NCBI GenBank assembly: GCA_910589095.1
Contig: CAJUSN010000010.1
Span: forward strand, 8,351-32,277
DNA: 23,927 nucleotides
Direction of reading: 5' to 3'
From: an uncultured Muribaculaceae bacterium
GTDB lineage: Bacteria > Bacteroidota > Bacteroidia > Bacteroidales > Muribaculaceae
The position numbers were made by a program, and so were the translations under genes. Positions within the stretch are counted from its first letter, which is position 1. The number at the start of each line of letters is the position of its first letter. Below are positions 7,236 through 16,014 of the stretch, piece after piece. The notes below the pieces were generated by a model, which was not told where the DNA came from, searched no databases, and saw only the letters and a list, made by a program, of their open reading frames with translations.

Positions 7236-10220
7236 ATGAAACGACGCATTGTTATCGGTGCCATGGTTGCCGCGGCTTCTTTAGCCGGGGTTAAATCCGA
7301 GGCGCAAATCAACAGCGGCAGCGCCGCCGGATACATGGCACGCGGAGTGGCCATGTACCACGACAAGAACTATGAGGGTTGCCTCGACCAGCTGCTCCAG
7401 GTGAGAAACCTGGACCCCGTCACCGCACAACAGGAGGAGGCGCTTTACTACATGTCGATGGCCACACTGTACTGTGGCGACGACGAGGCCCTTGATCTCC
7501 TTGAAAACTTTCTGCGCCGCTATCCGCAAAGTCCGCGCTACTGCGATGTGATGACAGCCATAGGCGACTATTATTTCACGCGCGGATCCTACTCCGAAGC
7601 GCTGCAAGCCTATCAGAAAGTCAGCCCGGAAGCACTCCCCGACGGACGCCGCGAGGAGATGCTCTACCGTCAGGCTTACTCCCTGATGCTTATGAGTGAC
7701 AATGCACGGGCGCGTCAGATATTCGAACAGCTTACCCGGGATCCCGAATATGGCAACGCTGCCATGTTCTACCTGGGCTACCTGATGTATGTGGAAGGCA
7801 ACTACGACCAGGCCATGGCTTACTTCCGCAAGGTTGACACGCGCCGTGACCCGGGCACCGCCGCCGACTACTATATCAGTCAGATTTGCTTCATGGACAA
7901 GGACTATGCCCAGGCGCTACAACTGGCACGCAAAGTGCTTGGCGGCGACTGTGTGGCTCAGTTCCGTCCGGAAATGAACCGTGTGGCAGGCGAATCGCTC
8001 TACAATATGGGAAACCAATCGGCAGCCATCCCCTACCTGCGTGAATATGTTCAGCAAACAGCCGATGTGCGTCCCACTGCTTACTATATCCTCGGCATTG
8101 CCGCTTTCGAACGCGGCGACTATGCCGAAGCCGGCGAAATGATGCGACAGGTGACAGAAATGCCGGATGCAATGGGCCAAAGCGCCTATCTCTATCTCGG
8201 ACAGTCATACGTGAAAGAGGGGAACACCGACGGTGCTCTGATGGCTTTTGAAAAAGCCTATACCGACAATTACGACGAACGAGTGGCCGAAGAGGCTTTC
8301 TACAACTACATAGTGGCCCGCATGGATGGCGGCCGCGTGCCTTTCGGAAAATCAGTGAGCATGATGGAGGAATTCCTCAAAAAGTATCCGCGCTCACGCT
8401 ATGCCGACGATATTCGCCAGAACCTCATCACCGGATTCATGAGCGACAACGACTACGAGAGCGCACTGCGCATCATAAATTCCACCGCATCACCCTCAGC
8501 CCGCATGATCGAGGCCAAACAGCGTGTGCTGTTCATGATGGGAACCCGCGATCTGAAATCCGGACGCACTGACCGCGCCATAGATTACCTTGAGCAGGCC
8601 TCGGCCATCAAGAACGCCAATACATCGCTCCACCGCCAGAGCCTGCTTTGGCTTGCCAATGCCCGCCTTGAGGCCGATCAGCTTGAAGAAGCGGCTCAAT
8701 CCTACCTCGATTATCTGCAGGTGGCACCCTCCGACGACGCCAATCGCCCGCTGGCATATTATAACCTTGGGTACACCCGCTTCCGCCAAAGCCGCTGGGA
8801 TGACGCCATAAAGGATTTCCGCCGCGTGGCCGACAACCGTTCAGTCACAAAAGCCATGCGTTCCGACGCATTGAACCGACTGGCCGACTGCCTTTACTAC
8901 AGTGAACGTCCGGGAGAAGCAGCCACGGTGTACACACGCGCCTACGATGAAAATCCCGAGAGTGGCGACTACGCCATGTATCAGGCTGCCCTCATGGAGG
9001 GACGTCAGGGCCAGCAAGCCAAACTCATCGATGCGATGGACCGCATGATAGCCCGCTTCCCCAATTCGCCTCTGGTACCCGCTGCCATGCTTGAAAAAGC
9101 CCAGGCATTCGTAGAGTTGGGTCAAAATGCCGATGCCGTAGAGACTTACACCGACCTTGCCGCCGCCTATCCCAACTCTTCACAAGGGCGCAAGGCATAC
9201 CTGCAGCTTGCAGTGACACAATACAATGCCGGCAACACATCAGCGGCAATAGATGCATATAAGACGGTTGTCAAAGACTTCCCCACCAGCGAAGAGGCCC
9301 AGACGGCCATCGACGACTTGAAACAGATATATGCCGCACAAGGGAAATTGCCGGAATTCGCCGAATTCGTCAACTCGGTGCCCAATGCTCCGCGCATTGA
9401 CCCCTCCACGCTTGATGTTGTGGCATTCCAAGCTGCCGAAAATGAGTATATCGACTCACAGCGTACCGGAATGCTTACCGATTACCTGCGCGATTATCCT
9501 CAGGGCTCCTATCAGCCGCAAGCGCTCTATTACTTGGCCGAAGCAGCATCCAACGAGGGGGACGCGGCAACCGCACTGGAATATATCACAGGCATACTCA
9601 CGGACTATCCTGACGCTGATGTGGCCGAGGACGCCCTGCTGCTCAAAGGCGACAATGAGCTCAACCAAGGAAAAGCCGAAGTGGCGCTCAACACCTACCG
9701 CGAGCTTGAGAAGCGCGCTTCATCGCCACGTGTGCTAAACGAGGCACGCATGGGCGTGATGCGCACGAGCCTTGACCTTCACCGCTACGACGATGCCATA
9801 ACCACAGCCGACAAGATTATCTCCACATCGGCGCCGGGCACCACTTCGCTTGAAGAAGTGCAGTTCAGTCGCGCGGAAGCTCTTGACGCAAAGGGCAGCC
9901 ACGAGGAGGCGTACACCACATGGCGCGAACTGGCAAAGACTCCAAGCGATGTGTATGGCGCCAAGAGCGCCGTGTATCTGGCCCAGTCACTGCTTGACAA
10001 CGGCAAAGCAGAAGAAGCCCGCGCCACGGCCGACGCACTCATCAACGCCGGCACTCCCCACAACTATTGGCTGGCGCGTGCCTTCATTGTCCTCTCCGAT
10101 GCGTTGCGTCAACAGGGACATGGCTATGAAGCCAACGAGTATCTCAAGAGCCTAAAGAGCAACTATCCGGACAATGACGAGGATATATTCCTCATGATCA
10201 ACGAACGCCTCAACCGATAA
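7236..10220 (+). CDS. Large periplasmic tetratricopeptide-repeat protein
   Basis: 994 aa. Signal peptide at 1-23 with no lipobox cysteine, so likely soluble in the periplasm (cleavage about SEA|Q). Almost the whole mature chain is degenerate TPR helix pairs (for example GDYYFTRGSYSEALQAYQKV, YLMYVEGNYDQAMAYFRKV, LYLGQSYVKEGNTDGALMAF, YYNLGYTRFRQSRWDDAIKDF, LQLAVTQYNAGNTSAAIDAY). Such arrays are protein-binding scaffolds. The last repeats reach nearly to the C-terminus (YEANEYLKSLKSNYPDNDED). It is 12 bp from the next gene, an outer-membrane barrel, so a scaffold for barrel function or assembly is a reasonable inference. It resembles T9SS TPR proteins only generally: unlike PorW/SprE it is not a lipoprotein. 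Specific function not recognised. Confidence 0.88.
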   Translation: MKRRIVIGAMVAAASLAGVKSEAQINSGSAAGYMARGVAMYHDKNYEGCLDQLLQVRNLDPVTAQQEEALYYMSMATLYCGDDEALDLLENFLRRYPQSPRYCDVMTAIGDYYFTRGSYSEALQAYQKVSPEALPDGRREEMLYRQAYSLMLMSDNARARQIFEQLTRDPEYGNAAMFYLGYLMYVEGNYDQAMAYFRKVDTRRDPGTAADYYISQICFMDKDYAQALQLARKVLGGDCVAQFRPEMNRVAGESLYNMGNQSAAIPYLREYVQQTADVRPTAYYILGIAAFERGDYAEAGEMMRQVTEMPDAMGQSAYLYLGQSYVKEGNTDGALMAFEKAYTDNYDERVAEEAFYNYIVARMDGGRVPFGKSVSMMEEFLKKYPRSRYADDIRQNLITGFMSDNDYESALRIINSTASPSARMIEAKQRVLFMMGTRDLKSGRTDRAIDYLEQASAIKNANTSLHRQSLLWLANARLEADQLEEAAQSYLDYLQVAPSDDANRPLAYYNLGYTRFRQSRWDDAIKDFRRVADNRSVTKAMRSDALNRLADCLYYSERPGEAATVYTRAYDENPESGDYAMYQAALMEGRQGQQAKLIDAMDRMIARFPNSPLVPAAMLEKAQAFVELGQNADAVETYTDLAAAYPNSSQGRKAYLQLAVTQYNAGNTSAAIDAYKTVVKDFPTSEEAQTAIDDLKQIYAAQGKLPEFAEFVNSVPNAPRIDPSTLDVVAFQAAENEYIDSQRTGMLTDYLRDYPQGSYQPQALYYLAEAASNEGDAATALEYITGILTDYPDADVAEDALLLKGDNELNQGKAEVALNTYRELEKRASSPRVLNEARMGVMRTSLDLHRYDDAITTADKIISTSAPGTTSLEEVQFSRAEALDAKGSHEEAYTTWRELAKTPSDVYGAKSAVYLAQSLLDNGKAEEARATADALINAGTPHNYWLARAFIVLSDALRQQGHGYEANEYLKSLKSNYPDNDEDIFLMINERLNR

Positions 10221-10232
10221 TCCAGCATCACT

Positions 10233-12029
10233 ATGACACTACATATCAACAGCATATTCGGCAAAGGTAAAACCACCCTCCTCACCGCTGCATTGGCACT
10301 TTCCTCGGTAATTCCCGCAATGGCCCAGGAGGAGCTGAATCAGGAGATCACCGTGAAGCACCATGAAGAGGTGAAACCCACGGATGCCGTCAAACTCAAT
10401 GTAAGTCCGGAAGTAAGTCTTCCTGCACTCCCCTCACAACGACTATCCTACGGAATGCGCCAGATAAAGGTGGGAGTGCCCACCTCCATCTCTTCGCTGG
10501 CACCGGCCGCCTATGCCGACACCATCTATCGTTCCCCGTTCCGAGGCTACGCATCGGCCGGCTACCTGCCCGCTTTCAACCTTGGCGCGTCGGCCGGCTA
10601 CAAATTCATTGACAATGACCGGGTGAGATTGAACGGCTGGATGCAATACAACGGCTCCTCTTATCGCGCCGACAACACCTGGCTTGACAGCGAGGGGAGC
10701 TCACGCCTGCGGCGCAACGTGGCCACCATAGGTGCCGCACTTCACAGCGCCGTGGGACGAGATTCATATCTTGATCTGGGTCTCGATTACACATTCGCCC
10801 GCTTCAACACCCCGGGATCCGTTTTCACGGAGCTGCCTGATGGCACAGCTGAATATCGCGACGGACTGCGCGACCAGAATGTTCACCGACTCAATGCGCA
10901 GGGCCTCTGGACCATGACCACTGGAAAATGGAACACTGCCCTGGGACTGAGCTACGGGCATTTCGCCTACGGCAACCATATCCTTGCAGGCGTTGCCGGC
11001 GACTATCCCGAATTTGCCGATCCGCTCAAGCCGGTGCGTGAGAACAAGATTGCCGTAAGTGCATTGGCTTCGGCAGCCGTATGGGGAGCGCAGTCAACCG
11101 GCATGGAGCTTCGCTTTTCTTATCTCACCTACGGCAACCACGCCTCCTACAGCTACATTCCGGAGGCAATGACATCAACATTCCTGCCTCAGGGCTCTTT
11201 TTCCCACGGTTTGCTGTCGCTACGGCCCTTCTACCGCACCACATGGAAACGCATAGACGTTGACCTTGGCCTTAACCTTGACTTTACATTCAACTGCGGA
11301 CGCGCATTTCACATCTCTCCCGCCGCACAGGCCACATGGAAGCCGAGCAATTTCGTGACGCTTTATGTGAAAGCCAACGGTGGAGAACGCCAAAACACTC
11401 TCGGCTCGCTCTTCGACGTGAGCTACTACGGCCTCCCCAACATGGCTTACGGCAACTCACACATTGTGCTGGACGGCGAGGTAGGCGTGACAGTTGGGCT
11501 CTTCAAGGGCTTCTATTCGCAGATTTCGGCAGGCTATGCCGTTGCCAACGACTGGCTGATGCCCTCCATGACCACCGGCGACATGCTCTTCTTTGAAAAA
11601 ATCAACATGAAGGGCTACAAGTTCCACTTCGGTCTGGGCTACCGCTACCGTAATCTTATAGACCTGTCGGGCAGCTTCGAAATGGCTCCGCAGAAAATCA
11701 ACAGAGGCTATTATCTGTGGCGCGACCGCGCCCGATATGTGGCCGCACTTAACCTGCGTGTCACTCCGATGGAGCAACTTGACATCAACTTGGGATGGGA
11801 ATACCGCGGCGGCCGCAAAATGGGGCTGCGCGAGGCTTCTGCCCCCGAATCTACGCTCCACAGCATGGGCCTTGTAAACAGCCTTAACCTGGGAGCAGCT
11901 TACAGAATCAACACCCGTTGGACCGTTTGGGCCGACGTTGACAACTTACTGAATCATCATTACACCCTTATAGGCGGCCTGCCTTCGCAGGGCATCGGCG
12001 GTCTGATAGGGGTGACATATAAATTCTGA
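10233..12029 (+). CDS. Outer-membrane beta-barrel protein, TonB-receptor-like barrel without a plug
   Basis: 598 aa. Signal peptide to about residue 31 (VIPAMA|QEE). A short periplasmic N-terminal stretch (about 32-95) is followed by repeated amphipathic strands from GYASAGYLPAFNLGASAGYK to the end. The chain finishes in an aromatic residue (GVTYKF), the classic signal for outer-membrane barrel insertion. Near the C-terminus, RWTVWADVDNLLNHHY resembles the last strands of TonB-dependent receptors. The usual ~130-residue plug and a carboxypeptidase-like N-terminal domain are absent, so it may be a passive channel or structural barrel and not an active importer. It lies between the TPR gene (12 bp) and the glycosyltransferase (2 bp). 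Substrate unknown. Confidence 0.82.
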   Translation: MTLHINSIFGKGKTTLLTAALALSSVIPAMAQEELNQEITVKHHEEVKPTDAVKLNVSPEVSLPALPSQRLSYGMRQIKVGVPTSISSLAPAAYADTIYRSPFRGYASAGYLPAFNLGASAGYKFIDNDRVRLNGWMQYNGSSYRADNTWLDSEGSSRLRRNVATIGAALHSAVGRDSYLDLGLDYTFARFNTPGSVFTELPDGTAEYRDGLRDQNVHRLNAQGLWTMTTGKWNTALGLSYGHFAYGNHILAGVAGDYPEFADPLKPVRENKIAVSALASAAVWGAQSTGMELRFSYLTYGNHASYSYIPEAMTSTFLPQGSFSHGLLSLRPFYRTTWKRIDVDLGLNLDFTFNCGRAFHISPAAQATWKPSNFVTLYVKANGGERQNTLGSLFDVSYYGLPNMAYGNSHIVLDGEVGVTVGLFKGFYSQISAGYAVANDWLMPSMTTGDMLFFEKINMKGYKFHFGLGYRYRNLIDLSGSFEMAPQKINRGYYLWRDRARYVAALNLRVTPMEQLDINLGWEYRGGRKMGLREASAPESTLHSMGLVNSLNLGAAYRINTRWTVWADVDNLLNHHYTLIGGLPSQGIGGLIGVTYKF

Positions 12030-12031
12030 AC

Positions 12032-12817
12032 ATGAACGAATCACCGGCAACAAAGCCCATGCAGAGTGTCCGCCCGTCGGAATGTGTGGTCATTATCCCC
12101 ACTTACAACGAGCGCGAGAACGTGTCGGACATCATTGACGCAGTGCTTCGCCAACCCGTGAGGATGGATGTGCTCATCATCGACGACGGATCACCTGACG
12201 GCACCGCCAACATTGTCAGAGAGAAGATGGCCGCCAATCCCGGACGCGTGCATCTTGTGGAACGCCAAGGCAAATTGGGTCTCGGAACCGCCTACATAGC
12301 CGGCTTCCGTTGGGCTTTGGAACGAAAGCAGTACCAATACATCTTCGAGATGGATGCCGACTTCTCGCATAACCCCGACTCGCTGCCCGAGCTTTACCGG
12401 GCGGTAACCGAAGGTGGGGCCGACGTTGCGGTGGGTTCCAGGTATGTTACCGGTGTGAATGTGGTGAACTGGCCCATGGGTCGCGTGATAATGTCCTACT
12501 ACGCTTCGGTGTATGTGCGAAAAGTCACCGGACTGAAGGTGCATGACACCACTGCAGGATTCGTTTGCTACCGCCGGCGCGTATTAGAAACACTTGAGCT
12601 TGACAAGATACGCTTCAAGGGCTACGCATTTCAGATAGAGATGAAATTCACGGCCGCCAAGTGCGGATTCAAGATAGTGGAGGTACCGATTGTGTTTGTG
12701 AACCGTGTGCTCGGCACCAGCAAAATGTCAGGTGGCATTTTCGGAGAAGCATTCTTCGGGGTTATGCAGCTTAAGCTGTCCAGCTGGTTCAGAAAGTATC
12801 CCAAACCCGTAGAATGA
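12032..12817 (+). CDS. Polyprenol monophosphomannose synthase-like glycosyltransferase (GT2, DPM1 type)
   Basis: 261 aa, a GT-A fold family 2 enzyme. Nucleotide-sugar motifs are clear: VIIPTYNERENV at 20-31, DDGSPDGT at 51-58, and the metal-binding MDADFSH at 107-113. Later conserved segments include GSRYVTG, TAGFVCYRR and YAFQIEMKF. It lacks the C-terminal membrane domain of longer homologues, as in catalytic-subunit-only DPM1 enzymes. Known family activity is transfer of mannose from GDP-mannose to a polyprenyl phosphate at the cytoplasmic membrane, feeding O-glycosylation or envelope glycans; the sugar used here is not proven. Start two bases after the barrel stop implies coupled translation. 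Confidence 0.88.
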   Translation: MNESPATKPMQSVRPSECVVIIPTYNERENVSDIIDAVLRQPVRMDVLIIDDGSPDGTANIVREKMAANPGRVHLVERQGKLGLGTAYIAGFRWALERKQYQYIFEMDADFSHNPDSLPELYRAVTEGGADVAVGSRYVTGVNVVNWPMGRVIMSYYASVYVRKVTGLKVHDTTAGFVCYRRRVLETLELDKIRFKGYAFQIEMKFTAAKCGFKIVEVPIVFVNRVLGTSKMSGGIFGEAFFGVMQLKLSSWFRKYPKPVE

Positions 12818-12824
12818 TGAAACA

Positions 12825-14183
12825 ATGGAACAGAAACGAACGCTCATTCACAATGTAATAGTGGTCAATGAAGGCACAGCCAATCTGGGATATGTGCTTA
12901 CGCAAGGCGAGTTCATAGCCACCACCGGCGCAGGCGACCCCGATCCATCCATGATGGAAGGCGCCGAGGTGATCGATGGAGGCGGCCGTTTGCTTCTGCC
13001 GGGGGTGATCGACACCCATGTGCATTTCCGCGATCCGGGTCTGACCCATAAGGCCGACATGGCCACGGAGAGCCGCGCTGCCGTGGCAGGTGGCGTCACC
13101 TCGTTCATTGACATGCCTAACACCAAGCCTCCCACAGTCAACCGCCGTGCGCTCGCCGACAAGCTTAAGCGCGCTTCGGAAGTGAGCCTGGCCAATTACG
13201 GATTTTTCATCGGGGCTACCGCCGATAATCTTGAAGAGCTCAAAGCCACTGACTATACCAAGTGTGCAGGTGTGAAACTCTTCATGGGATCATCGACAGG
13301 CGGTATGTTAGTGGATTCTCTAACGGTTATGGAGCGTATCATGGCTGAAGTGCCGGCACTCATGGCAGTGCATGCCGAGGATGAGGCGCTGCTGCGAGCC
13401 AACCGCGAAGCTGTTGTGAGCCGCTACGGCGAAGAACTGGAGATGGAGTTCCATCCGGTGATACGCAATCATCAGGTGTGCATGAAGGCATCACAACGCG
13501 CTGTGGAAACTGCCCGAAAGATGAACCACCGTCTACACCTGTTGCACGTTTCCACAGCCGACGAGCTCCAACTTCTCGAACCGGGTGCTCCTGAAGGTAA
13601 ACTTATCACGGCCGAGACGTGCCCGCAATATCTGGCCTTCAGCGATGAGCAATATTCAATGCTTGGCGCACGCATAAAATGCAATCCGGCCATAAAACGT
13701 CCGGCTGACCGCGACGCACTCCGCGAGGCTGTGAAAGATGGACGTATCGACACCATTGCCACCGACCACGCGCCCCACCTTCTTGAAGAGAAACGTGGCA
13801 CGGCACTTACGGCCGTGTCGGGCATGCCGCTGATACAATTCTCCCTCACCCTCATGCTCCAGATGGTGGAAGAAGGCTTGTTTGACATACGCGATGTTGT
13901 GACCAAAATGTGTCATAACCCCGCCATTATCTACGGTATTGACCGCCGCGGATTCATCCGTCCCGGATATTACGCCGACCTTGTGATGGTGGACAACGAC
14001 TGCGAGCCATATACCATTACCGATGCCTGGGCCCTGAGCCGATGTGGATGGACCCCGCTGAGCGGACTCACGGTGAACAATAAAGTGGACTTCACAATGG
14101 TCAACGGCGAATCCGCCTACCGATTCGGAGTGCTCTTTTCCTCAGTGAGAGGCAAGGCTTTACGATTTACACCGAAAGAATAA
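12825..14183 (+). CDS. pyrC: Dihydroorotase
   Basis: 452 aa amidohydrolase for the third step of pyrimidine synthesis (carbamoyl-aspartate to dihydroorotate). Metal and substrate residues are visible: HVH at H65/H67 with R69 (DTHVHFRDPG), the N99 region of MPNTKPP, H183 (AVHAEDE), H241 (LLHVSTADE), and D314 with H315 (IATDHAPH). K151 in GVKLFMGSS is near the expected position of the carbamylated lysine but could instead be a structural residue. The length and motifs fit the class I (long) type. It lies 7 bp after the glycosyltransferase and 36 bp before carbonic anhydrase. Start at 12825 (MEQKRTLIHN) is the first ATG in frame after the upstream stop. Confidence 0.95.
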   Translation: MEQKRTLIHNVIVVNEGTANLGYVLTQGEFIATTGAGDPDPSMMEGAEVIDGGGRLLLPGVIDTHVHFRDPGLTHKADMATESRAAVAGGVTSFIDMPNTKPPTVNRRALADKLKRASEVSLANYGFFIGATADNLEELKATDYTKCAGVKLFMGSSTGGMLVDSLTVMERIMAEVPALMAVHAEDEALLRANREAVVSRYGEELEMEFHPVIRNHQVCMKASQRAVETARKMNHRLHLLHVSTADELQLLEPGAPEGKLITAETCPQYLAFSDEQYSMLGARIKCNPAIKRPADRDALREAVKDGRIDTIATDHAPHLLEEKRGTALTAVSGMPLIQFSLTLMLQMVEEGLFDIRDVVTKMCHNPAIIYGIDRRGFIRPGYYADLVMVDNDCEPYTITDAWALSRCGWTPLSGLTVNNKVDFTMVNGESAYRFGVLFSSVRGKALRFTPKE

Positions 14184-14219
14184 AACGATATATATATTGA
14201 TGTATTATTGACAATCGCG

Positions 14220-14768
14220 ATGATTGAAGAGATTCTAAAGTACAACAAGGAGTTCGTCGAGCAGAAAGGATACGAACGTTTCCTCACCGACAAATATCCC
14301 AACAAACGGATAGCCATAGTGACTTGCATGGACACCCGTTTGGTAGAACTCCTCCCCGCCGCCCTCGGTCTCCGCAACGGCGACATGAAAATAATAAAGA
14401 ATGCCGGAGGCACCATCACCAACCCTTTCGACAGCGCCATGCGTAGCCTGCTGGTGGCGGTGTATGAGCTTGGCGTGACGGAGATAATGGTCATTGGTCA
14501 CACCCACTGCGGAGTGCAAGGAATGGATAGCGCGGAGATGCAGCATCTGATGCTCGAGCGCGGTGTACCCGCTTCCAATATCACACTCATGAAGCATTGC
14601 GGCATTGACCTTGACAGCTGGTTGCACGGTTTTGACGACACTGCCGCTGCGGTGAACGAAACCGTTGACCTAATTGAACGCCATCCCCTCATGCCTCCGG
14701 AAGGAATCACCGTGAGAGGTTACATCATGGACTCCGTGACGGGCAAGTTAACACAGGTGGAACGATAA
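14220..14768 (+). CDS. Beta-class carbonic anhydrase
   Basis: 182 aa zinc enzyme interconverting CO2 and bicarbonate in the cytoplasm. Zinc ligands are C36, H94 and C97, with the D38/R40 dyad (VTCMDTR at 34-40; IGHTHCGVQ at 92-100). The size and sequence (IIKNAGGTITNP) fit the small clade of bacterial beta enzymes. Start taken at ATG 14220; a TTG at 14208 would add four residues and is less likely. No -7 box is visible in the 36-bp gap, so it should be read from the operon promoter. Its place beside pyrC suggests bicarbonate supply for carbamoyl phosphate, which is inference. Confidence 0.93.
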   Translation: MIEEILKYNKEFVEQKGYERFLTDKYPNKRIAIVTCMDTRLVELLPAALGLRNGDMKIIKNAGGTITNPFDSAMRSLLVAVYELGVTEIMVIGHTHCGVQGMDSAEMQHLMLERGVPASNITLMKHCGIDLDSWLHGFDDTAAAVNETVDLIERHPLMPPEGITVRGYIMDSVTGKLTQVER

Positions 14769-14785
14769 TAACCCTCGGCACAAAA

Positions 14786-15517
14786 ATGAAAGCAACCTCT
14801 CTCATCCTAATGGCATTATCGCTGCTTACTGCGGTAAATGCACATGGACGTCGCAAAAAGAGTACGCAACAACCACAACCCCAACCTGAAGCATGGCCTG
14901 AAGAGGTGCCTGACTATGCACCCGTGCCAAGTGTGGACCCCACGGCGCTTCCCACAGTGGAGCTCCCCATGCCCTCCCCCTTCACCGAGATGGCCGACGA
15001 TGAGCTTGTGGAATATCTCATGTGTCAGCCCATTATGGGTGAACCGATGATAGAGCCGGAAGTGTTGCAGCGTTTCGTGGCGCGCCACAACCCTGATTTT
15101 GATCCGGCCATTGCAGAAGCCTATATATCAGTTGGCCGGCGATATGGCATCCGAGGCGACATAGCCCTTTGCCAGAGCATACTTGAAACCGGGTGGTTCA
15201 AATTCTCTGACGGCACCATGGTCTCGCCTGACCAGCATAACTACTGCGGGCTGGGAGTTACGAAACGCGGCGAACGAGGAAGTTCATTCGCCACAATCGA
15301 GGAGGGTGTGACCGCCCAGATTCAACATCTCTACGCCTATGCTTGCGCAGAGCCGATACCCGAGGGTGAGACGCTCCTGGATCCACGATTCAAACTCGTG
15401 ACACGGGGAGTTGCGCCCACATGGAACGACCTCTCGGGTCGTTGGGCCGCCAATGACCGCTATGCCCGCTCCATTCTTAAACTCTACGTGCAATTGCACC
15501 GTTTCAATCAACCCTGA
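14786..15517 (+). CDS. Secreted glucosaminidase-domain protein (GH73, FlgJ-like) acting on peptidoglycan
   Basis: 243 aa. Signal peptide at 1-19 (TAVNA|HG), then a Pro/Gln-rich spacer (about 24-65) that probably spans the periplasm or cell surface. The catalytic domain covers about 95-240: ALCQSILETGWF places the likely general acid E134, followed by YCGLGV (153-158) and RGSSFATIEEGVTAQIQHLYAY split across about 163-185. These are hallmarks of N-acetylglucosaminidases of the FlgJ/LytG group that cut the glycan backbone. Flagellar genes are absent, so a wall-remodelling role is expected. It is 17 bp after carbonic anhydrase and 14 bp before queF. Confidence 0.88.
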   Translation: MKATSLILMALSLLTAVNAHGRRKKSTQQPQPQPEAWPEEVPDYAPVPSVDPTALPTVELPMPSPFTEMADDELVEYLMCQPIMGEPMIEPEVLQRFVARHNPDFDPAIAEAYISVGRRYGIRGDIALCQSILETGWFKFSDGTMVSPDQHNYCGLGVTKRGERGSSFATIEEGVTAQIQHLYAYACAEPIPEGETLLDPRFKLVTRGVAPTWNDLSGRWAANDRYARSILKLYVQLHRFNQP

Positions 15518-15531
15518 ATTTTCCAACACTT

Positions 15532-16002
15532 ATGCGAACCGAAAACGAACTTGAAGGGGTAAGCTCGCTGGGAGCAGCCGGCGTGAAATACCCCACACAA
15601 TATGCCCCCGAAGTGCTTGAAACATTCATCAACAAGCACCCTGACATTGAATATCTCGTAACATTCACCTGTCCGGAATTCACTTCACTCTGCCCCAAAA
15701 CCGGTCAACCCGATTTTGCAAAAATACTCATCAACTATATACCGCGCGAGCGAATGGTGGAGAGCAAAAGCCTCAAACTGTATCTTTTCAGCTTCCGCAA
15801 CCACGGTGACTTCCATGAGGACTGCATCAACATAATCATGAAGGACCTGGTGAAACTCATGGATCCGCGCTATCTTGAAGTGATCGGACTGTTCACACCG
15901 CGCGGCGGTATTTCCATCTATCCGTTTGCCAATTATGGCGATGCCGAACATCAGGATATGGTGAAGCAACGCATGATGGCAGCGTTTCGTAACGATTTTT
16001 GA
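15532..16002 (+). CDS. queF: NADPH-dependent preQ0 reductase (7-cyano-7-deazaguanine reductase)
   Basis: 156 aa, the short single-domain QueF type. It reduces the nitrile of preQ0 to the aminomethyl group of preQ1 for queuosine in tRNA. The catalytic cysteine is C54 within FTSLCPKTGQPDFA, with D61 beside it. The QueF motif that binds cofactor and substrate is complete at 78-85 (ESKSLKLY). HGDFHEDC (91-98) and LFTPRGGISIYP (120-131) are also typical. The gene product acts directly after QueC, whose gene starts 12 bp downstream. Start at 15532 is the first ATG after the preceding stop. Confidence 0.96.
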   Translation: MRTENELEGVSSLGAAGVKYPTQYAPEVLETFINKHPDIEYLVTFTCPEFTSLCPKTGQPDFAKILINYIPRERMVESKSLKLYLFSFRNHGDFHEDCINIIMKDLVKLMDPRYLEVIGLFTPRGGISIYPFANYGDAEHQDMVKQRMMAAFRNDF

Positions 16003-16014
16003 CAGAGCTGAGTG

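Noticed and set aside
7236..10220. Possible tandem DNA repeats inside the TPR gene
   Set aside because: The repetition is at the protein level only and degenerate; no near-identical DNA units were seen.
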